Assembly: GCF_900142975.1 (NCBI RefSeq) | Contig: NZ_LT670848.1 | Location: 434,001-498,000, forward strand | DNA: 64,000 nt | Reading direction: 5' to 3' | Origin: Salegentibacter salegens | Lineage (GTDB): Bacteria > Bacteroidota > Bacteroidia > Flavobacteriales > Flavobacteriaceae | Part shown: positions 48,045-57,585 of the stretch, one piece after another | Layout of the letters: each line of letters opens with the position of its first letter | Numbering within the stretch: the first letter of the stretch is position 1 | Made by a program: the position numbers and the translations under genes | Notes under the pieces: model-generated | The model's input: the letters and a program-made list of their open reading frames with translations, nothing else | Told to the model about the DNA's origin: nothing | The model's database searches: none

Positions 48045-49223
48045 CTAATGACTGTGCCCACCTTCACCTTTGTTCATCTCTGCCATTAAATAATATGCAT
48101 TATTGAAGGCGAATCTGGTATCTGCAGGAAGATCTTCTAAAAGCTTGATTTCAATCCATCCATTTTCTGCGGTGCCGGGAATTACTTTCACGGGTTTAAA
48201 GCTCCAGGCATCTCCTTCTTCTTCAGCGGTGAACACAAAGAATTTATCTCCATCTTTTGCAAGTGCAGATTCTGGAAGAGCGATACTTCGTTTATCGTCA
48301 ACTGCAATTTTTCCACGGACATACATCCCCGGCACTAAATTGTCTGGACGATTTTTAATTTCAGCATGGACGTGCAAAGCTTTTGGATCCTGTTCAAAAT
48401 TCTGGCTGATGGATATGATTTCGGCAGTTAATTCTGTACCCGGTAAAGACTCGACGGAAAATTTAACCGTCTGGCCCTTCTCTACCTTAGCCACATCTTT
48501 TTCGAACACCAAAAGGTCAACGTGAACGTGTTCTGTATTGATGATCTCAAACATATTAGTTTGTGCCTGGACGAATTGTCCTGTTTTTATATTGACTGCT
48601 TGTACAGCCCCATCAATAGGACTTAAAATTGGTATTTGCCGTTGAATGTTTCCGTTCTTAATGGTAGCAGGATTAATATTCAACTGCCTTAGCTGGGCCT
48701 CTAAGCCGTAAACCTGCCCTTTGACGCTTTGAAATTCTGCTTCTGCTCTTTGAAAAGTTTCCCCGGAACCAACTCCGGCATCATACAATTTTTGCTGTCT
48801 CTGGAATTCCTTCTCTTGAAAGTTCCGTTGGTTTACAGCATTAATAAAATCGGTCTGGATCTTTATAATATCCGGGTGTTCAATGGAAGCCAGTACACTT
48901 CCCTTTTTCACCTTTTCTCCTTCAATTACCCTAATGTTTGCTACGTTTCCACCAATTACAGGGGTGACAGTGGCCTCGTTTTGTGGCGGTACTTCCAGCT
49001 CCCCATTAGCCTCTACAAAGCCTGTCATCAAGCGGGTGCCAAGAGTGTCGATCTTCATACCCAGGGCGTCGTACTGCTGCTGTGAAAGCATAGCTTCTTT
49101 GACCGGTGCCGCTGTATTAGATGGGGGAGTTTCTTCCTGAGGACTTTCGGCAGGTTTCTTTTCCTCACCACAGGAAGCAAAAAAGAGTAGGGTGAAAAGC
49201 AATGATATATTTACAAATTTCAT
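48045..49223 (-). CDS. czcB: CzcB-like membrane fusion protein of metal RND efflux
   Basis: A 392-residue periplasmic adaptor lipoprotein (lipobox FFASC, from ATG 49223; an upstream frame to 49295 is not used because it would lie in czcA). Barrel-sandwich/lipoyl segments (VIGGNVANIRVIEGEKVKKGSVLASIEHPD and LSPIDGAVQAVNIKTGQFV) flank an alpha-hairpin with QRNFQEKEFQRQQKLYDAG. The C-terminal tail is His-rich (GEGGHSH), suggesting metal binding. It links the inner-membrane pump to the outer-membrane channel. It begins 10 bases after the end of the pump gene. Confidence 0.92.
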   Translation of the reverse strand: MKFVNISLLFTLLFFASCGEEKKPAESPQEETPPSNTAAPVKEAMLSQQQYDALGMKIDTLGTRLMTGFVEANGELEVPPQNEATVTPVIGGNVANIRVIEGEKVKKGSVLASIEHPDIIKIQTDFINAVNQRNFQEKEFQRQQKLYDAGVGSGETFQRAEAEFQSVKGQVYGLEAQLRQLNINPATIKNGNIQRQIPILSPIDGAVQAVNIKTGQFVQAQTNMFEIINTEHVHVDLLVFEKDVAKVEKGQTVKFSVESLPGTELTAEIISISQNFEQDPKALHVHAEIKNRPDNLVPGMYVRGKIAVDDKRSIALPESALAKDGDKFFVFTAEEEGDAWSFKPVKVIPGTAENGWIEIKLLEDLPADTRFAFNNAYYLMAEMNKGEGGHSH

Positions 49224-49233
49224 ATTGAATTTA

Positions 49234-52200
49234 TTAGTTGTTAAGGTAAAATTGTAATTCGGCAAGGGCGATCTGGAAATTTTTATAAGCCTCAAGCGCT
49301 TTTAGTTCTGATTGAACGGCATTGTCAAGATTCTGGATAAAAGCTACATATTCAATAGCACCTTCATTAAAAGCAAGAAGAGATCCCTGTCGCTGTTCTT
49401 CGAGCAATGGAAGTACTTCGTCCCTGTAAAATTCCCAGGAAGCCTTCCATTTTTTATAATTCTGAAGCTTAACTAAATATTCCGACTGCACCTGCTCTTT
49501 TGCAAATGCTGCTGACTCTTCTGCCATTTTTTTCTCGATTCTTGCTGCCTTGACGTCCGCATAATCAGAGCCGGAGAGAATAGGAATACTTATTCCTGCC
49601 TGGTAGCTGTAAAATCCGCTGGCACCGTTGACTTTCTGAAGCCCGTACTGCAAATTGAATTTCGGAAGGAAATCAGCTTTTTCTACAGAAACCAGTGCCT
49701 GGGCGACGGCGACTTCCTGCTCAGCCATTTGGAGCAAAGGATGTTCAGCCTGAACCTGGAGTTCTTCTCCTGGGAAAAATCCTGCTTCAAACTCATCAGG
49801 AACTCCGTAAACAGCATCATCGCCAAGCCATAAATTAAGTTTTTGAAGGGCGGTCATATAATCATTTTGAGCCTGTTGTTTTTCAATCTCTATCTCACTT
49901 ATCCTATTTTGCGCGGTAAGCATTTCCAGGCGCGAAATAGCTTCCACTTCATATCGAAGATCTACCGATCTTTTCAACCTAGTATAAAGAGAATCGAGCC
50001 GTTCATACAAAAGATACTGCTGTTTTCCTAAGAAAGCTTTGCTCCAGGCTTTTTTCACCTCCCGGCTTACCTGCAGTTGAGAAAGATCGTACGATTCTTC
50101 AGCAAGATCAATTCGTTCTCCGGCTAATCTTTTCTTTGGAAGTATACCTAAAATATCAATGTTTTGTTGCTGGAACCCTATAGTTGTATAGATTCCTCTA
50201 CTATCCCCAATTTCTTCACCTCCCGTAAATATTTGGGTTTGTCCCAGGTTCCAGGCCGAACTTTTAAAAGCCCGTTCTCGCGCAATTTCCCGGTTTTTAT
50301 TTTTCAAAAGCGGATACTCCTGCAGTGCTAATTCCACAGCTTTTTTACGAGAAATTTCAGGATTTATCTGACTAATCTCCTGAGCCTGAAAAGTGGAGGG
50401 AACCGATAACAGTAGTACTGTAACAGCTACTCCTAATACTAATTTTTTATTGACGTTTACGTTTGTCTTTCTACTTTCTACCCACTGGTATAGGATTGGC
50501 AGAATGAACAAAGTCAATAAAGTTGAAGTGATCAAACCTCCAATAACTACTGTAGCCAGGGGTCTTTGAACTTCAGCTCCCGCCGAATTGGAAATCGCCA
50601 TAGGCAGGAAGCCTAAAATATCTGTTAGTGCAGTTAATAGAATAGGTCTTATTCTGCGTTTCGAGCCTTTCATAATCCTTTCGTTGATGTTTTTTATTCC
50701 ATCCTCCTTCAATTCGTTGAAGGCACTAATAAGTACCAGTCCATTAAGAACGGCCACTCCAAACAAAACGATAAATCCTACACCTGCTGAGATACTAAAA
50801 GGCATATCCCGAAGCCAGAGCGAAAACACTCCTCCAATAGCCGCAAGCGGGATGGCTATATAGATCATTGTCGTTTGTTTAAAAGATTTTAAAGCGAAGT
50901 AGATAAGGATAAAAATAAGTAGCAGCGCTATTGGCACAACTACCTGCAACCTCTTACTGGCTCTTTCAAAATTTTCAAAGGCTCCGCCGTATCTTATATA
51001 ATAACCGGGCGGCAATTCGAACTGAGCATCCAGTTTTTTCTGTATATCTTCAACGACAGATTTAACATCCCGGTTCCTTATATTCACTCCAACATAAGTT
51101 CTCCTGTTTGTGTTATCCCGGCTAATCTGCATCGGTCCCGGTTGATAGCTAATGTCCGCAACTTCTTTTAATGGAACCTGAGCTCCAGAGGGTAATGTAA
51201 CATAGAGATTTCGGATATTTTCTATGCTGGTACGATCTTCCTCCTGAAGTCTTACCACTAGGTCAAATCGCTTTTCCCCCTGAAATATTACGCCTGCTTG
51301 TCCGCCTGCAAAAGCAGACTGAACAAGGGTGTTTAGATCCTTGATCTGCAACCCGTATTGGGCGGTCTTGTTCCTGTTATAATTTATGGTAATTTGCGGC
51401 AGACCTGCTGTTGCCTCGACTTTCATATCTGCAACTCCTTCGACAGTACCAATTATTACACCCATTTCCTGAGCTTTACTGGCCAAAAGATCGAGATCTT
51501 CTCCGTATAATTTGACAGCTATATCTTCCCTAACTCCGGTGAGCAGCTCGTTAAACCGCATTTCCACTGGCTGGGTGAATTCATAGCTCACTCCAGGAAT
51601 AATTTCAATGGTTTCCTTAATTTTTGCAATAAGCTCATCTTTTGTTGTTGCAGAAGTCCATTCAGATTTATCTTTGAGAATAATAAAACTATCTCCAATG
51701 TCCATCGGCATAGGATCTGTAGGTACATCTGAAACTCCAAAGCGCGTTACTACCTGCTCGATTTCGGGATATTCTGCCAGTAATAATTTTTCGATTTTCG
51801 TAGAAGTTTCTATTCCTTCATCAAGAGAACTTCCGGGTTGTAAAATGATATGAAAGGCGATATCCCCTTCATCCAGCTGGGGGATAAATTCTCCTCCCAT
51901 CCTGGCAAACATAAAAACAGCCAGGGCAAAAAATCCAACTGCAAGACCGAGGATCATTTTTCCCCTTTTAAGGGACTTGTTCAATAGCGGCTCATATTTA
52001 TTCTGAAGCCAGATGATCACTTTATCTCCAAAAGATCTTTTTGTGTTTTTGGGTTCTTTCAAAAAAAGAGCTGAGATCATTGGCACGTAGGTGAGACACA
52101 GGATCATTGCTCCCAACATTGCAAAAATAAAAGTAAGTGCCATTGGTTTGAACATCTTGCCTTCCACACCTTCCAGAAATAAAATGGGCAGAAATACGAT

Positions 52201-53571
52201 AAGAATAATTAGCTGCCCAAAAAAGGCAGAATTCATCATCTTTTTTGATGATGATGCTGCGATCTCATTCTTTTCAGATTTAGTGAGTTCGTTTCTTTTC
52301 TTCATTCGTTGGGAGATCATAAAGACAGTGCTTTCCACGATAATTACCGCACCATCTACTATAATTCCAAAGTCAATTGCGCCCAGGCTCATAAGGTTTG
52401 CCCATACACCAAAAGCATTCATAAGAATAAAAGCAAAAAGGAGGGAAAGTGGAATAGTAGAAGCCACTATAAGTCCACCACGCCAGTTTCCAAGTAGGAT
52501 GACCAGTACGAAAATCACAATCAATCCTCCTTCGAGCAGATTAGTGGTAACCGTGGAAGTGGTATCACTTATAAGTTCACTCCTATCCAGAAAAGGTTCA
52601 ATGGAGACCCCTTCGGGAAGAGATTTTTGGATCTGGACGATCCGTTCCTTTACATTTTCAATGACTTTATTGGAGTTAGCACCTTTCAGCATCATCACCA
52701 TTCCACCAACAGTCTCGCCCTGTCCATTTTTGGTAAGTGCACCGTATCTTACAGCACTGCCTATTTTTACATCGGCAACATTTTCTACGGTTATGGGAAC
52801 TCCGCCGCGATTCGCAACTACGATCTTTTTAAGGTCGTCTACACTGCGGGCCAAACCTTCCCCACGAATGAAATTGGCCTGGTGATTTTTTTCAATGTAG
52901 GCACCTCCTGTATTTTGATTATTATTTTCCAGGGCAGTGAATACATCTGAAATCGTAAGACCTATGGCATTTAATTCTTCGGGATCTACAGCGACCTCAA
53001 ATTGTTTAATTTTTCCTCCCACGCCGTTCACTTCTACAACGCCAGGCACCATCGCCATCTGTCTTCGAACGATCCAGTCCTGGATAGTGCGGAGTTCTGT
53101 AGGGGTATAATCATCTTTAAACTCGTCTTCGACCTCAAGGGTGTACTGGTAAATCTCTCCCAAACCTGTAGAAATAGGACCCATAGAGGGCTGGCCGAAA
53201 CCTTCGGGTATTTCCTCTTTTACGGCATCTAACTTTTCAGCCACAAGCTGCCGCGGGAGGTAAGTACCCATATCATCCTCAAAAACAATAGTGACAACAG
53301 AAAGGCCGAATCTGGAAACAGACCTGATTTCATTTACTCCCGGCAAATTACTCATAGCAATTTCCACAGGATAAGTTACGAACTGTTCAATATCTTCGGT
53401 TCCCAGGTTAGGAGCCTGGGTAATCACCTGTACCTGGTTATTGGTAATATCGGGCTGGGCATCTACGGGAACCTGTAACATGCTCCAAATTCCAGCCCCG
53501 ATGAGGACTACGGTAAGCAGCCCAATAATAAATTTATTATTGATCGAAAAATCAATGATCTTGTTAATCAT
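49234..53571 (-). CDS. czcA: CzcA/CusA-type metal RND pump fused to TolC-like outer membrane protein
   Basis: A 1445-residue protein. Residues 1-1030 are a heavy-metal RND transporter: N-terminal helix, PDITNNQVQVITQAPN, membrane helices around 340-540 and 860-1030, with the proton-relay-type GAIDFGIIVDGAVIIVE (near 400). From about 1045 a hydrophobic stretch (VLGVAVTVLLLSVPSTF, Ala-Gln) looks like an internal signal, followed by a TolC/CzcC-type domain (about 1060-1445) with two repeats of long helices (REIARERAF..., EEQRQGSLLAFNEGAIEYVAFIQNLDNAV). Fusion of pump and outer channel is known in Bacteroidetes. The internal signal must be cut or the two halves span both membranes. Confidence 0.92.
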   Translation of the reverse strand: MINKIIDFSINNKFIIGLLTVVLIGAGIWSMLQVPVDAQPDITNNQVQVITQAPNLGTEDIEQFVTYPVEIAMSNLPGVNEIRSVSRFGLSVVTIVFEDDMGTYLPRQLVAEKLDAVKEEIPEGFGQPSMGPISTGLGEIYQYTLEVEDEFKDDYTPTELRTIQDWIVRRQMAMVPGVVEVNGVGGKIKQFEVAVDPEELNAIGLTISDVFTALENNNQNTGGAYIEKNHQANFIRGEGLARSVDDLKKIVVANRGGVPITVENVADVKIGSAVRYGALTKNGQGETVGGMVMMLKGANSNKVIENVKERIVQIQKSLPEGVSIEPFLDRSELISDTTSTVTTNLLEGGLIVIFVLVILLGNWRGGLIVASTIPLSLLFAFILMNAFGVWANLMSLGAIDFGIIVDGAVIIVESTVFMISQRMKKRNELTKSEKNEIAASSSKKMMNSAFFGQLIILIVFLPILFLEGVEGKMFKPMALTFIFAMLGAMILCLTYVPMISALFLKEPKNTKRSFGDKVIIWLQNKYEPLLNKSLKRGKMILGLAVGFFALAVFMFARMGGEFIPQLDEGDIAFHIILQPGSSLDEGIETSTKIEKLLLAEYPEIEQVVTRFGVSDVPTDPMPMDIGDSFIILKDKSEWTSATTKDELIAKIKETIEIIPGVSYEFTQPVEMRFNELLTGVREDIAVKLYGEDLDLLASKAQEMGVIIGTVEGVADMKVEATAGLPQITINYNRNKTAQYGLQIKDLNTLVQSAFAGGQAGVIFQGEKRFDLVVRLQEEDRTSIENIRNLYVTLPSGAQVPLKEVADISYQPGPMQISRDNTNRRTYVGVNIRNRDVKSVVEDIQKKLDAQFELPPGYYIRYGGAFENFERASKRLQVVVPIALLLIFILIYFALKSFKQTTMIYIAIPLAAIGGVFSLWLRDMPFSISAGVGFIVLFGVAVLNGLVLISAFNELKEDGIKNINERIMKGSKRRIRPILLTALTDILGFLPMAISNSAGAEVQRPLATVVIGGLITSTLLTLFILPILYQWVESRKTNVNVNKKLVLGVAVTVLLLSVPSTFQAQEISQINPEISRKKAVELALQEYPLLKNKNREIARERAFKSSAWNLGQTQIFTGGEEIGDSRGIYTTIGFQQQNIDILGILPKKRLAGERIDLAEESYDLSQLQVSREVKKAWSKAFLGKQQYLLYERLDSLYTRLKRSVDLRYEVEAISRLEMLTAQNRISEIEIEKQQAQNDYMTALQKLNLWLGDDAVYGVPDEFEAGFFPGEELQVQAEHPLLQMAEQEVAVAQALVSVEKADFLPKFNLQYGLQKVNGASGFYSYQAGISIPILSGSDYADVKAARIEKKMAEESAAFAKEQVQSEYLVKLQNYKKWKASWEFYRDEVLPLLEEQRQGSLLAFNEGAIEYVAFIQNLDNAVQSELKALEAYKNFQIALAELQFYLNN

Positions 53572-53654
53572 AAAAAAGGATTTAATTCAATTAAAAATGT
53601 GATTGATCAAAGAATGATCAATATCAAAAGGACATAAGTATCCTGTGAATTGAA

Positions 53655-53969
53655 TTAAACCCGGGGAGGCTGAAAGTGGGTATTGGGAATTTCTTCGCCA
53701 AATTTTTCTCCTTTTTGAACAATTAAGGTAGAAATGGCAGGTTCTAAGACTTCAAATGTAATGGTGCTGAATTGAATCACGTGGACATGGCAGCAATGGC
53801 ACTGGCAGAAAGGTGGACATTCATCCTGTCTATCACTTTCCCGGTGATCTTGATCAGCATCAAATACTACTGAAAATTCTTCCTGACCATCATAAACTAC
53901 GGCATCATCACAGGGGATGAAGTTAAGCCCCAGGAAATAAGCAGATAATATGATCGCCAGAATTTTCAT
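53655..53969 (-). CDS. Small Cys/His-rich exported protein (DUF6660-like)
   Basis: A 104-residue protein with a short N-terminal signal (LAIILSAYFLGLNFIPC) and a cluster CPPFCQCHCCHVHVI at about 50-64 that could bind metal. It is 83 bases upstream of the czcA fusion gene and in the same direction, as the likely first gene of the metal operon. ATG 53969 is preferred over a longer frame from 54011. It resembles DUF6660 proteins, which often lie beside such pumps; a metal-sensing or metal-buffering role is inferred only from the cysteines and the neighbours. Confidence 0.7.
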   Translation of the reverse strand: MKILAIILSAYFLGLNFIPCDDAVVYDGQEEFSVVFDADQDHRESDRQDECPPFCQCHCCHVHVIQFSTITFEVLEPAISTLIVQKGEKFGEEIPNTHFQPPRV

Positions 53970-53975
53970 ATTATA

Positions 53976-53983
53976 CAAAAGTA
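53976..53983 (-). promoter_or_regulatory. Candidate -7 box of the metal operon
   Basis: TACTTTTG on the minus strand matches TAnnTTTG and lies just 6 bases before the ATG at 53969, implying a nearly leaderless mRNA. No convincing -33 element is visible. Confidence 0.35.
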
Positions 53984-54340
53984 TGAAAAGATTACTGCAA
54001 TGGTTGTGCAAAACAAGGAGATCTAATCTATTGCAATTTTTTCTCTGACTGGTCCACCTATAATAGCTTCGGAAGATGCGCAGAGCTGGCGGATAATTTA
54101 ATCTTCAACTACCACCGATTTCCTTATTTTTAAGAACACTCCCTTTTTCTAATTATCGAAACACTAAATTGGAATTTAAGTTTCTGATTCTTTTTAATAT
54201 CATTGTCAGTTCAGTATCCTCTTTAGAAAATTAGTGTTGTAATATTAGTTTAGAGCAGAACCTCATAATTTACTTGTAATACTCTAGATAATATTTTAGA
54301 TACATTTGCTGATATGATTTCTTAGCCAAATTTAAGATGA

Positions 54341-54459
54341 TTAAGCCCCATATCTACCATAACTTTCGCCGGATCCTATGCTGTTTTTATAGTGTACGGG
54401 AAATTAAGCGTAAAGTAAAAAAAGCATAGGGGCGTTGTTCTATTTAGATAATGGGTTTC
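54341..54459. repeat. Hairpin element, copy B
   Basis: Second copy of the element at 45127-45246. Here the inner stem is clear: CTATGCTGTTTTTA (54376-54389) and TAAAAAAAGCATAG with a ~26-base loop, inside GCCCC/GGGGC ends. It directly follows the stop of the bfmA-like gene. The part of the gap from 53984 to 54340 holds nothing I can identify. Confidence 0.6.
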
Positions 54460-55035
54460 CTATTCTTCATATTTTCTTTTAAGAATATCTAGTTCGGTAA
54501 AATTAATATCTATTTTATAGTACGGCTTTCCAAAGGTAGGTTCTACTTTAGTTATCCCTTTGATAATCTTAGAGATCATTTCTGAAAATTCCCTTCGATC
54601 TTTTTGCCGTGCATTTTTAAGCAAATCGTATTCCTCCTGCGAAACTTTCCCATCTTCTAGCTCCCATTCCTCCTTGGTCAATCTTCTAATATTTGTTTCC
54701 TCCAGTGGTCTTGTTTTAGCCTCCATTTTTTCAGCTTTATCAAAAAGTCCTGCAAGCATATTATAAGTAGGCTTATGATATTTTTCTTCGTGCTCCCTGA
54801 GCAGGGCAATAATAAAATCCAATCGGCCAATTATATAATTATAAAGCCCGACATAGTGCCTAAAAATTGGACTCCTGGGATGAATCTTTGTGACTTCAAA
54901 AAAGTCCATCATATCATCCAGGCTTTCCGAATGAGAGGGAGCTACATTTTTTGAAAACTTACGAAATCGTGCTGCCGTGATACGATTAATACTAATTGCA
55001 GAAAACAGGCTTTTTCTATCTTTATTTGTTTCCAT
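54460..55035 (-). CDS. BfmA/BtgA-like mobilization protein
   Basis: A 191-residue protein resembling BfmA/BtgA mobilization accessory proteins of Bacteroidetes transposons and plasmids. The N terminus KSLFSAISINRITAARFRKFSKN, then HSESLDDMMDFFE, is the typical ribbon-helix-helix-like DNA-binding start. Most of the rest is helical and charged. In mobilizable elements the gene normally precedes a relaxase gene; none is present here, so the element may rely on a relaxase in trans or be immobile. Hairpin element B lies at its 3' end. Confidence 0.7.
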   Translation of the reverse strand: METNKDRKSLFSAISINRITAARFRKFSKNVAPSHSESLDDMMDFFEVTKIHPRSPIFRHYVGLYNYIIGRLDFIIALLREHEEKYHKPTYNMLAGLFDKAEKMEAKTRPLEETNIRRLTKEEWELEDGKVSQEEYDLLKNARQKDRREFSEMISKIIKGITKVEPTFGKPYYKIDINFTELDILKRKYEE

Positions 55036-55440
55036 TACAGTAATTTTTTTCTTTGCTACTGGGCTTGTTCAGACAAAAGAACTGGTTTTTGCTCCATCGA
55101 TCATTTTATTACATATTTTTAATAATTTATAAAGCACTGAATAACAGTGTTTTAAATTAAAGTATGGCTCCTAAGTATCCACTATGTACAGTAGATTATT
55201 CCCCTGTTTTCAGTAGCTAACGAATAATCCTTATTGTTTATACACCAGGGTTTTAAGTATTAAAAATCATAAATAATTGAATATCAGGAATTTGAAAATT
55301 GTAACCTTGCTTTAGCAGGTTACCCTCTTGCTATTCAAATTCCATCCGCTTCGCTTCTAAAATTTAAATAGCTTTTTCACATCACTAAATCACTAAAATC
55401 ATGTGCTTAATGATCAGCCTTGGAACTCCTTTAAAATTTT

Positions 55441-55548
55441 CTAAAATCCATCTTTGACTACTTTCTCCCTTGATTCTTTTAGGGCTAAAATCTCTTGAGG
55501 AGGTAAGTCAAAAAAGTTAATAGCTGTAATCTTATTTCCCTGATTCAT
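55441..55548 (-). CDS. Possible 35-residue small protein
   Basis: A short frame, MNQGNKITAINFFDLPPQEI and 15 more residues, with an ATG at 55548 and TAG at 55441-55443, lies in the 659-base gap between bfmA-like and dnaC-like genes. Hydrophobic/Pro pattern NFFDLPPQEILALKE looks protein-like. There is no other support. The rest of the gap shows only a weak GTAACC..GGTTAC hairpin (near 55297-55323). Confidence 0.3.
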   Translation of the reverse strand: MNQGNKITAINFFDLPPQEILALKESREKVVKDGF

Positions 55549-55694
55549 TTTCTAGTTTTGAGCTTCTAAAATTAGGCTATCAAACTCTTTTTTTGGCTTA
55601 CTTCCGAATCCTCTTTTTTGGACGAACCTCTTTTTCCTAAGCTGTAGCTTTTGCGAAGGCGTGGAAAATGTGGTGAGGACTTTGTAAGTACTAA

Positions 55695-56360
55695 TCATTC
55701 TCGCCAACTTCTACCTTCCCATTTAATGATATTGAACATTTCCGGCAACCGGTCTCCAATATGATGTCCATACCGGGCCGATATTGCTGAGGGGTTTTCA
55801 TTGGTAGTCACAAAAGTTTTTAATCTTCGCTGGTGTCTTTCATAAAGCAATTTTCCGATGATCTCTTCCCGGTTATAGGCTTTATCTTCTTTACCCACAT
55901 CATCCAGATAAAGTTTTCCGCGGTAATAATCTTCTAGTTTAAAAATGCTGTTTTTATTTTTTTGTGATTCGTAATACCTGGTAAGTAGGTGAACAGTTGA
56001 GATCCGAGGAAACCAAAGTTGTGTACTTCGGGTTCGATCCAGAATTATTCTTCCAATGTTATGAATGGCATCAAAAAGCGTGGATTTTCCTACGCCGTAA
56101 CCTCCATACACCAACAATCCTTTGTCAAGTCCTGGTTTATTTTTTATTATACCAAACTCATTAAAATTAGGCTGTTGGAGGAAATACCGGAAAATGCTGA
56201 AAACTATATGTTGATTTTCCTCCGTTATTTGGAATTCGGGATACTGAGTGCGAAATAAATTCCAGAACACTTGTTTGCTAACCAGTGTTCGTTTAAAGTC
56301 AGGTTGCCTATTTTTTACAACAGGCTTTGATATAATATCTGGAAACTGGGTGCTAGTCAT
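55695..56360 (-). CDS. DnaC-like AAA+ ATPase
   Basis: A 221-residue AAA+ ATPase with Walker A GGYGVGKST (about 90-98) and Walker B KLYLDDVGKED (about 150-160), plus sensor-1-like TFVTTNENPSAI and an arginine-finger-like GDRLPEM. This is the layout of DnaC/IstB-type helicase loaders. Its start overlaps the preceding winged-helix gene by eight bases. Together they resemble a replication or primosome pair of an integrative element. Confidence 0.78.
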   Translation of the reverse strand: MTSTQFPDIISKPVVKNRQPDFKRTLVSKQVFWNLFRTQYPEFQITEENQHIVFSIFRYFLQQPNFNEFGIIKNKPGLDKGLLVYGGYGVGKSTLFDAIHNIGRIILDRTRSTQLWFPRISTVHLLTRYYESQKNKNSIFKLEDYYRGKLYLDDVGKEDKAYNREEIIGKLLYERHQRRLKTFVTTNENPSAISARYGHHIGDRLPEMFNIIKWEGRSWRE

Positions 56361-57159
56361 AACTCTGGATTTTATGCTGAACCTGTAAGTCCATTGTTTT
56401 AAGTCTCATCGGCTTATTACCCTGGGCGATCAACTGCCCGATTTTCTCTCTGAGTTTGTGGGTGCTTAGGATTATTCCTTTCCAAAATTCTTCAGAACCA
56501 TTTAGCAACTCATAGGCAAGCTGAAGTTGTTCTTCTGAAACACCATCTTTTTCCAGCATCAATCGAATTGGCATCAAACAATCATCGAATCCCGCCTGGT
56601 CTACTTTTTTTGTTGGTGCGCCTTTATTTTTTAAATTTTTTAAAAAGAGTTGCTGAAATTTAACCGCCCAGTTGAAATAGACCAGGTAGTTTTCAGGAAT
56701 TTCAGATTTATCAACTTTTAGAAATTCTTTTTTATTTAAAGTTTTAAGGTTTTTTAGTTTAAGGTTTAATTGTTTATCTATACTCGCAATGCTTCGGACT
56801 TGCTGAGTACAGTGCCCGGACACTGCTTTATGCAATGCTCTGTCCAATGCTTTAGGCGGTGCATTGGTATTTTTTACCAAAGCAATAATGTTGGAGGTGT
56901 ATTGGTTTTTGCTTTTCTGTTTCCATTGAATAAAATTCCAATCCACTAGATCTTCAAGGGCGCGGATATAAGTTTTATAGTTCTTGATTCCCAAAGCTTC
57001 CATAGCCAGATCGGTAGGAAAGCCAAATGTTTCTTTCCAGCCTAATCTATTGCAGCGTTCTATGGCAAAAAAGTAAATAGCGGTATGTACGGGTTTAACT
57101 TTGTTAGGATGATTAAAACTGAAATCAAACCACGCCCTTGAAAATTCGTATCCGTTCAT
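56353..57159 (-). CDS. Replication-type winged-helix protein (DnaD-like)
   Basis: A 268-residue protein. The N-terminal 90 residues (VHTAIYFFAIERCNRLGWKETFGFPTDLAMEALGIKNYKTYIRALEDLVDWNFIQW) form a winged helix similar to replication initiators. The middle is Lys/Leu-rich and disordered, and a C-terminal helical block follows. It overlaps the DnaC-like gene. DNA binding near an origin of the excised element is a reasonable inference. No named family is certain. Confidence 0.6.
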   Translation of the reverse strand: MNGYEFSRAWFDFSFNHPNKVKPVHTAIYFFAIERCNRLGWKETFGFPTDLAMEALGIKNYKTYIRALEDLVDWNFIQWKQKSKNQYTSNIIALVKNTNAPPKALDRALHKAVSGHCTQQVRSIASIDKQLNLKLKNLKTLNKKEFLKVDKSEIPENYLVYFNWAVKFQQLFLKNLKNKGAPTKKVDQAGFDDCLMPIRLMLEKDGVSEEQLQLAYELLNGSEEFWKGIILSTHKLREKIGQLIAQGNKPMRLKTMDLQVQHKIQSYD

Positions 57160-57195
57160 AGGAATAAAATTTATAAGTGGATTGAGAAACCGGTT

Positions 57196-57483
57196 CTAAT
57201 GGATTGGGCTTAAATCAATAAGTGCCTGTTCAATTTCGCTTCGCTTATAATACACACGTCGTCCCAATCCATATGGTTTCAGTTTGCCCCGCTTGGTCCA
57301 GTGGTGTACAGTTGAAAGGTCAATTTTAAGCATTTTAGAAACTTCAGTTCTTGTGAGGTATTCTTCCGGTTCCTTTGGACGAAATTCTTGTTTAAGGATT
57401 TCAATTTCTTTTTTCACTCCAAGTAGAATAACGTTTACTAATTCTTCAGGAGTTGTCTGGTGTAGTTGGATAACTTTTTTCAT
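57196..57483 (-). CDS. AlpA/excisionase-type HTH protein
   Basis: A 95-residue protein with a C-terminal MerR-like HTH_17: EYLTRTEVSKMLKIDLSTVHHWTKRGKLKPYGLGRRVYYKRSEIEQAL. The first 40 residues form a helix with Glu/Lys. Small proteins of this type act as recombination directionality factors (Xis) or regulators in integrative elements. It lies between the RteC-like gene and the replication pair. The excisionase role is inferred from fold and neighbours. Confidence 0.75.
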   Translation of the reverse strand: MKKVIQLHQTTPEELVNVILLGVKKEIEILKQEFRPKEPEEYLTRTEVSKMLKIDLSTVHHWTKRGKLKPYGLGRRVYYKRSEIEQALIDLSPIH

Positions 57484-57585
57484 TACATTGTGTTTTTTGG
57501 TTTACAATGCAAATCAATAAAATCTAATGGCATACCATTGGCATACTATGTCGTTAGTACGTCATAACTTTAACTTTTTCTTAAG

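Noticed and set aside
52091..52885. 264-codon + strand ORF within the CzcA gene
   Set aside because: Antisense shadow of the pump's membrane domain; repetitive Ile/Ser/Pro composition and no independent motif.
53984..54340. Hidden gene between the DUF6660-like gene and hairpin B
   Set aside because: AT-rich, stops in all frames, no recognisable motif.
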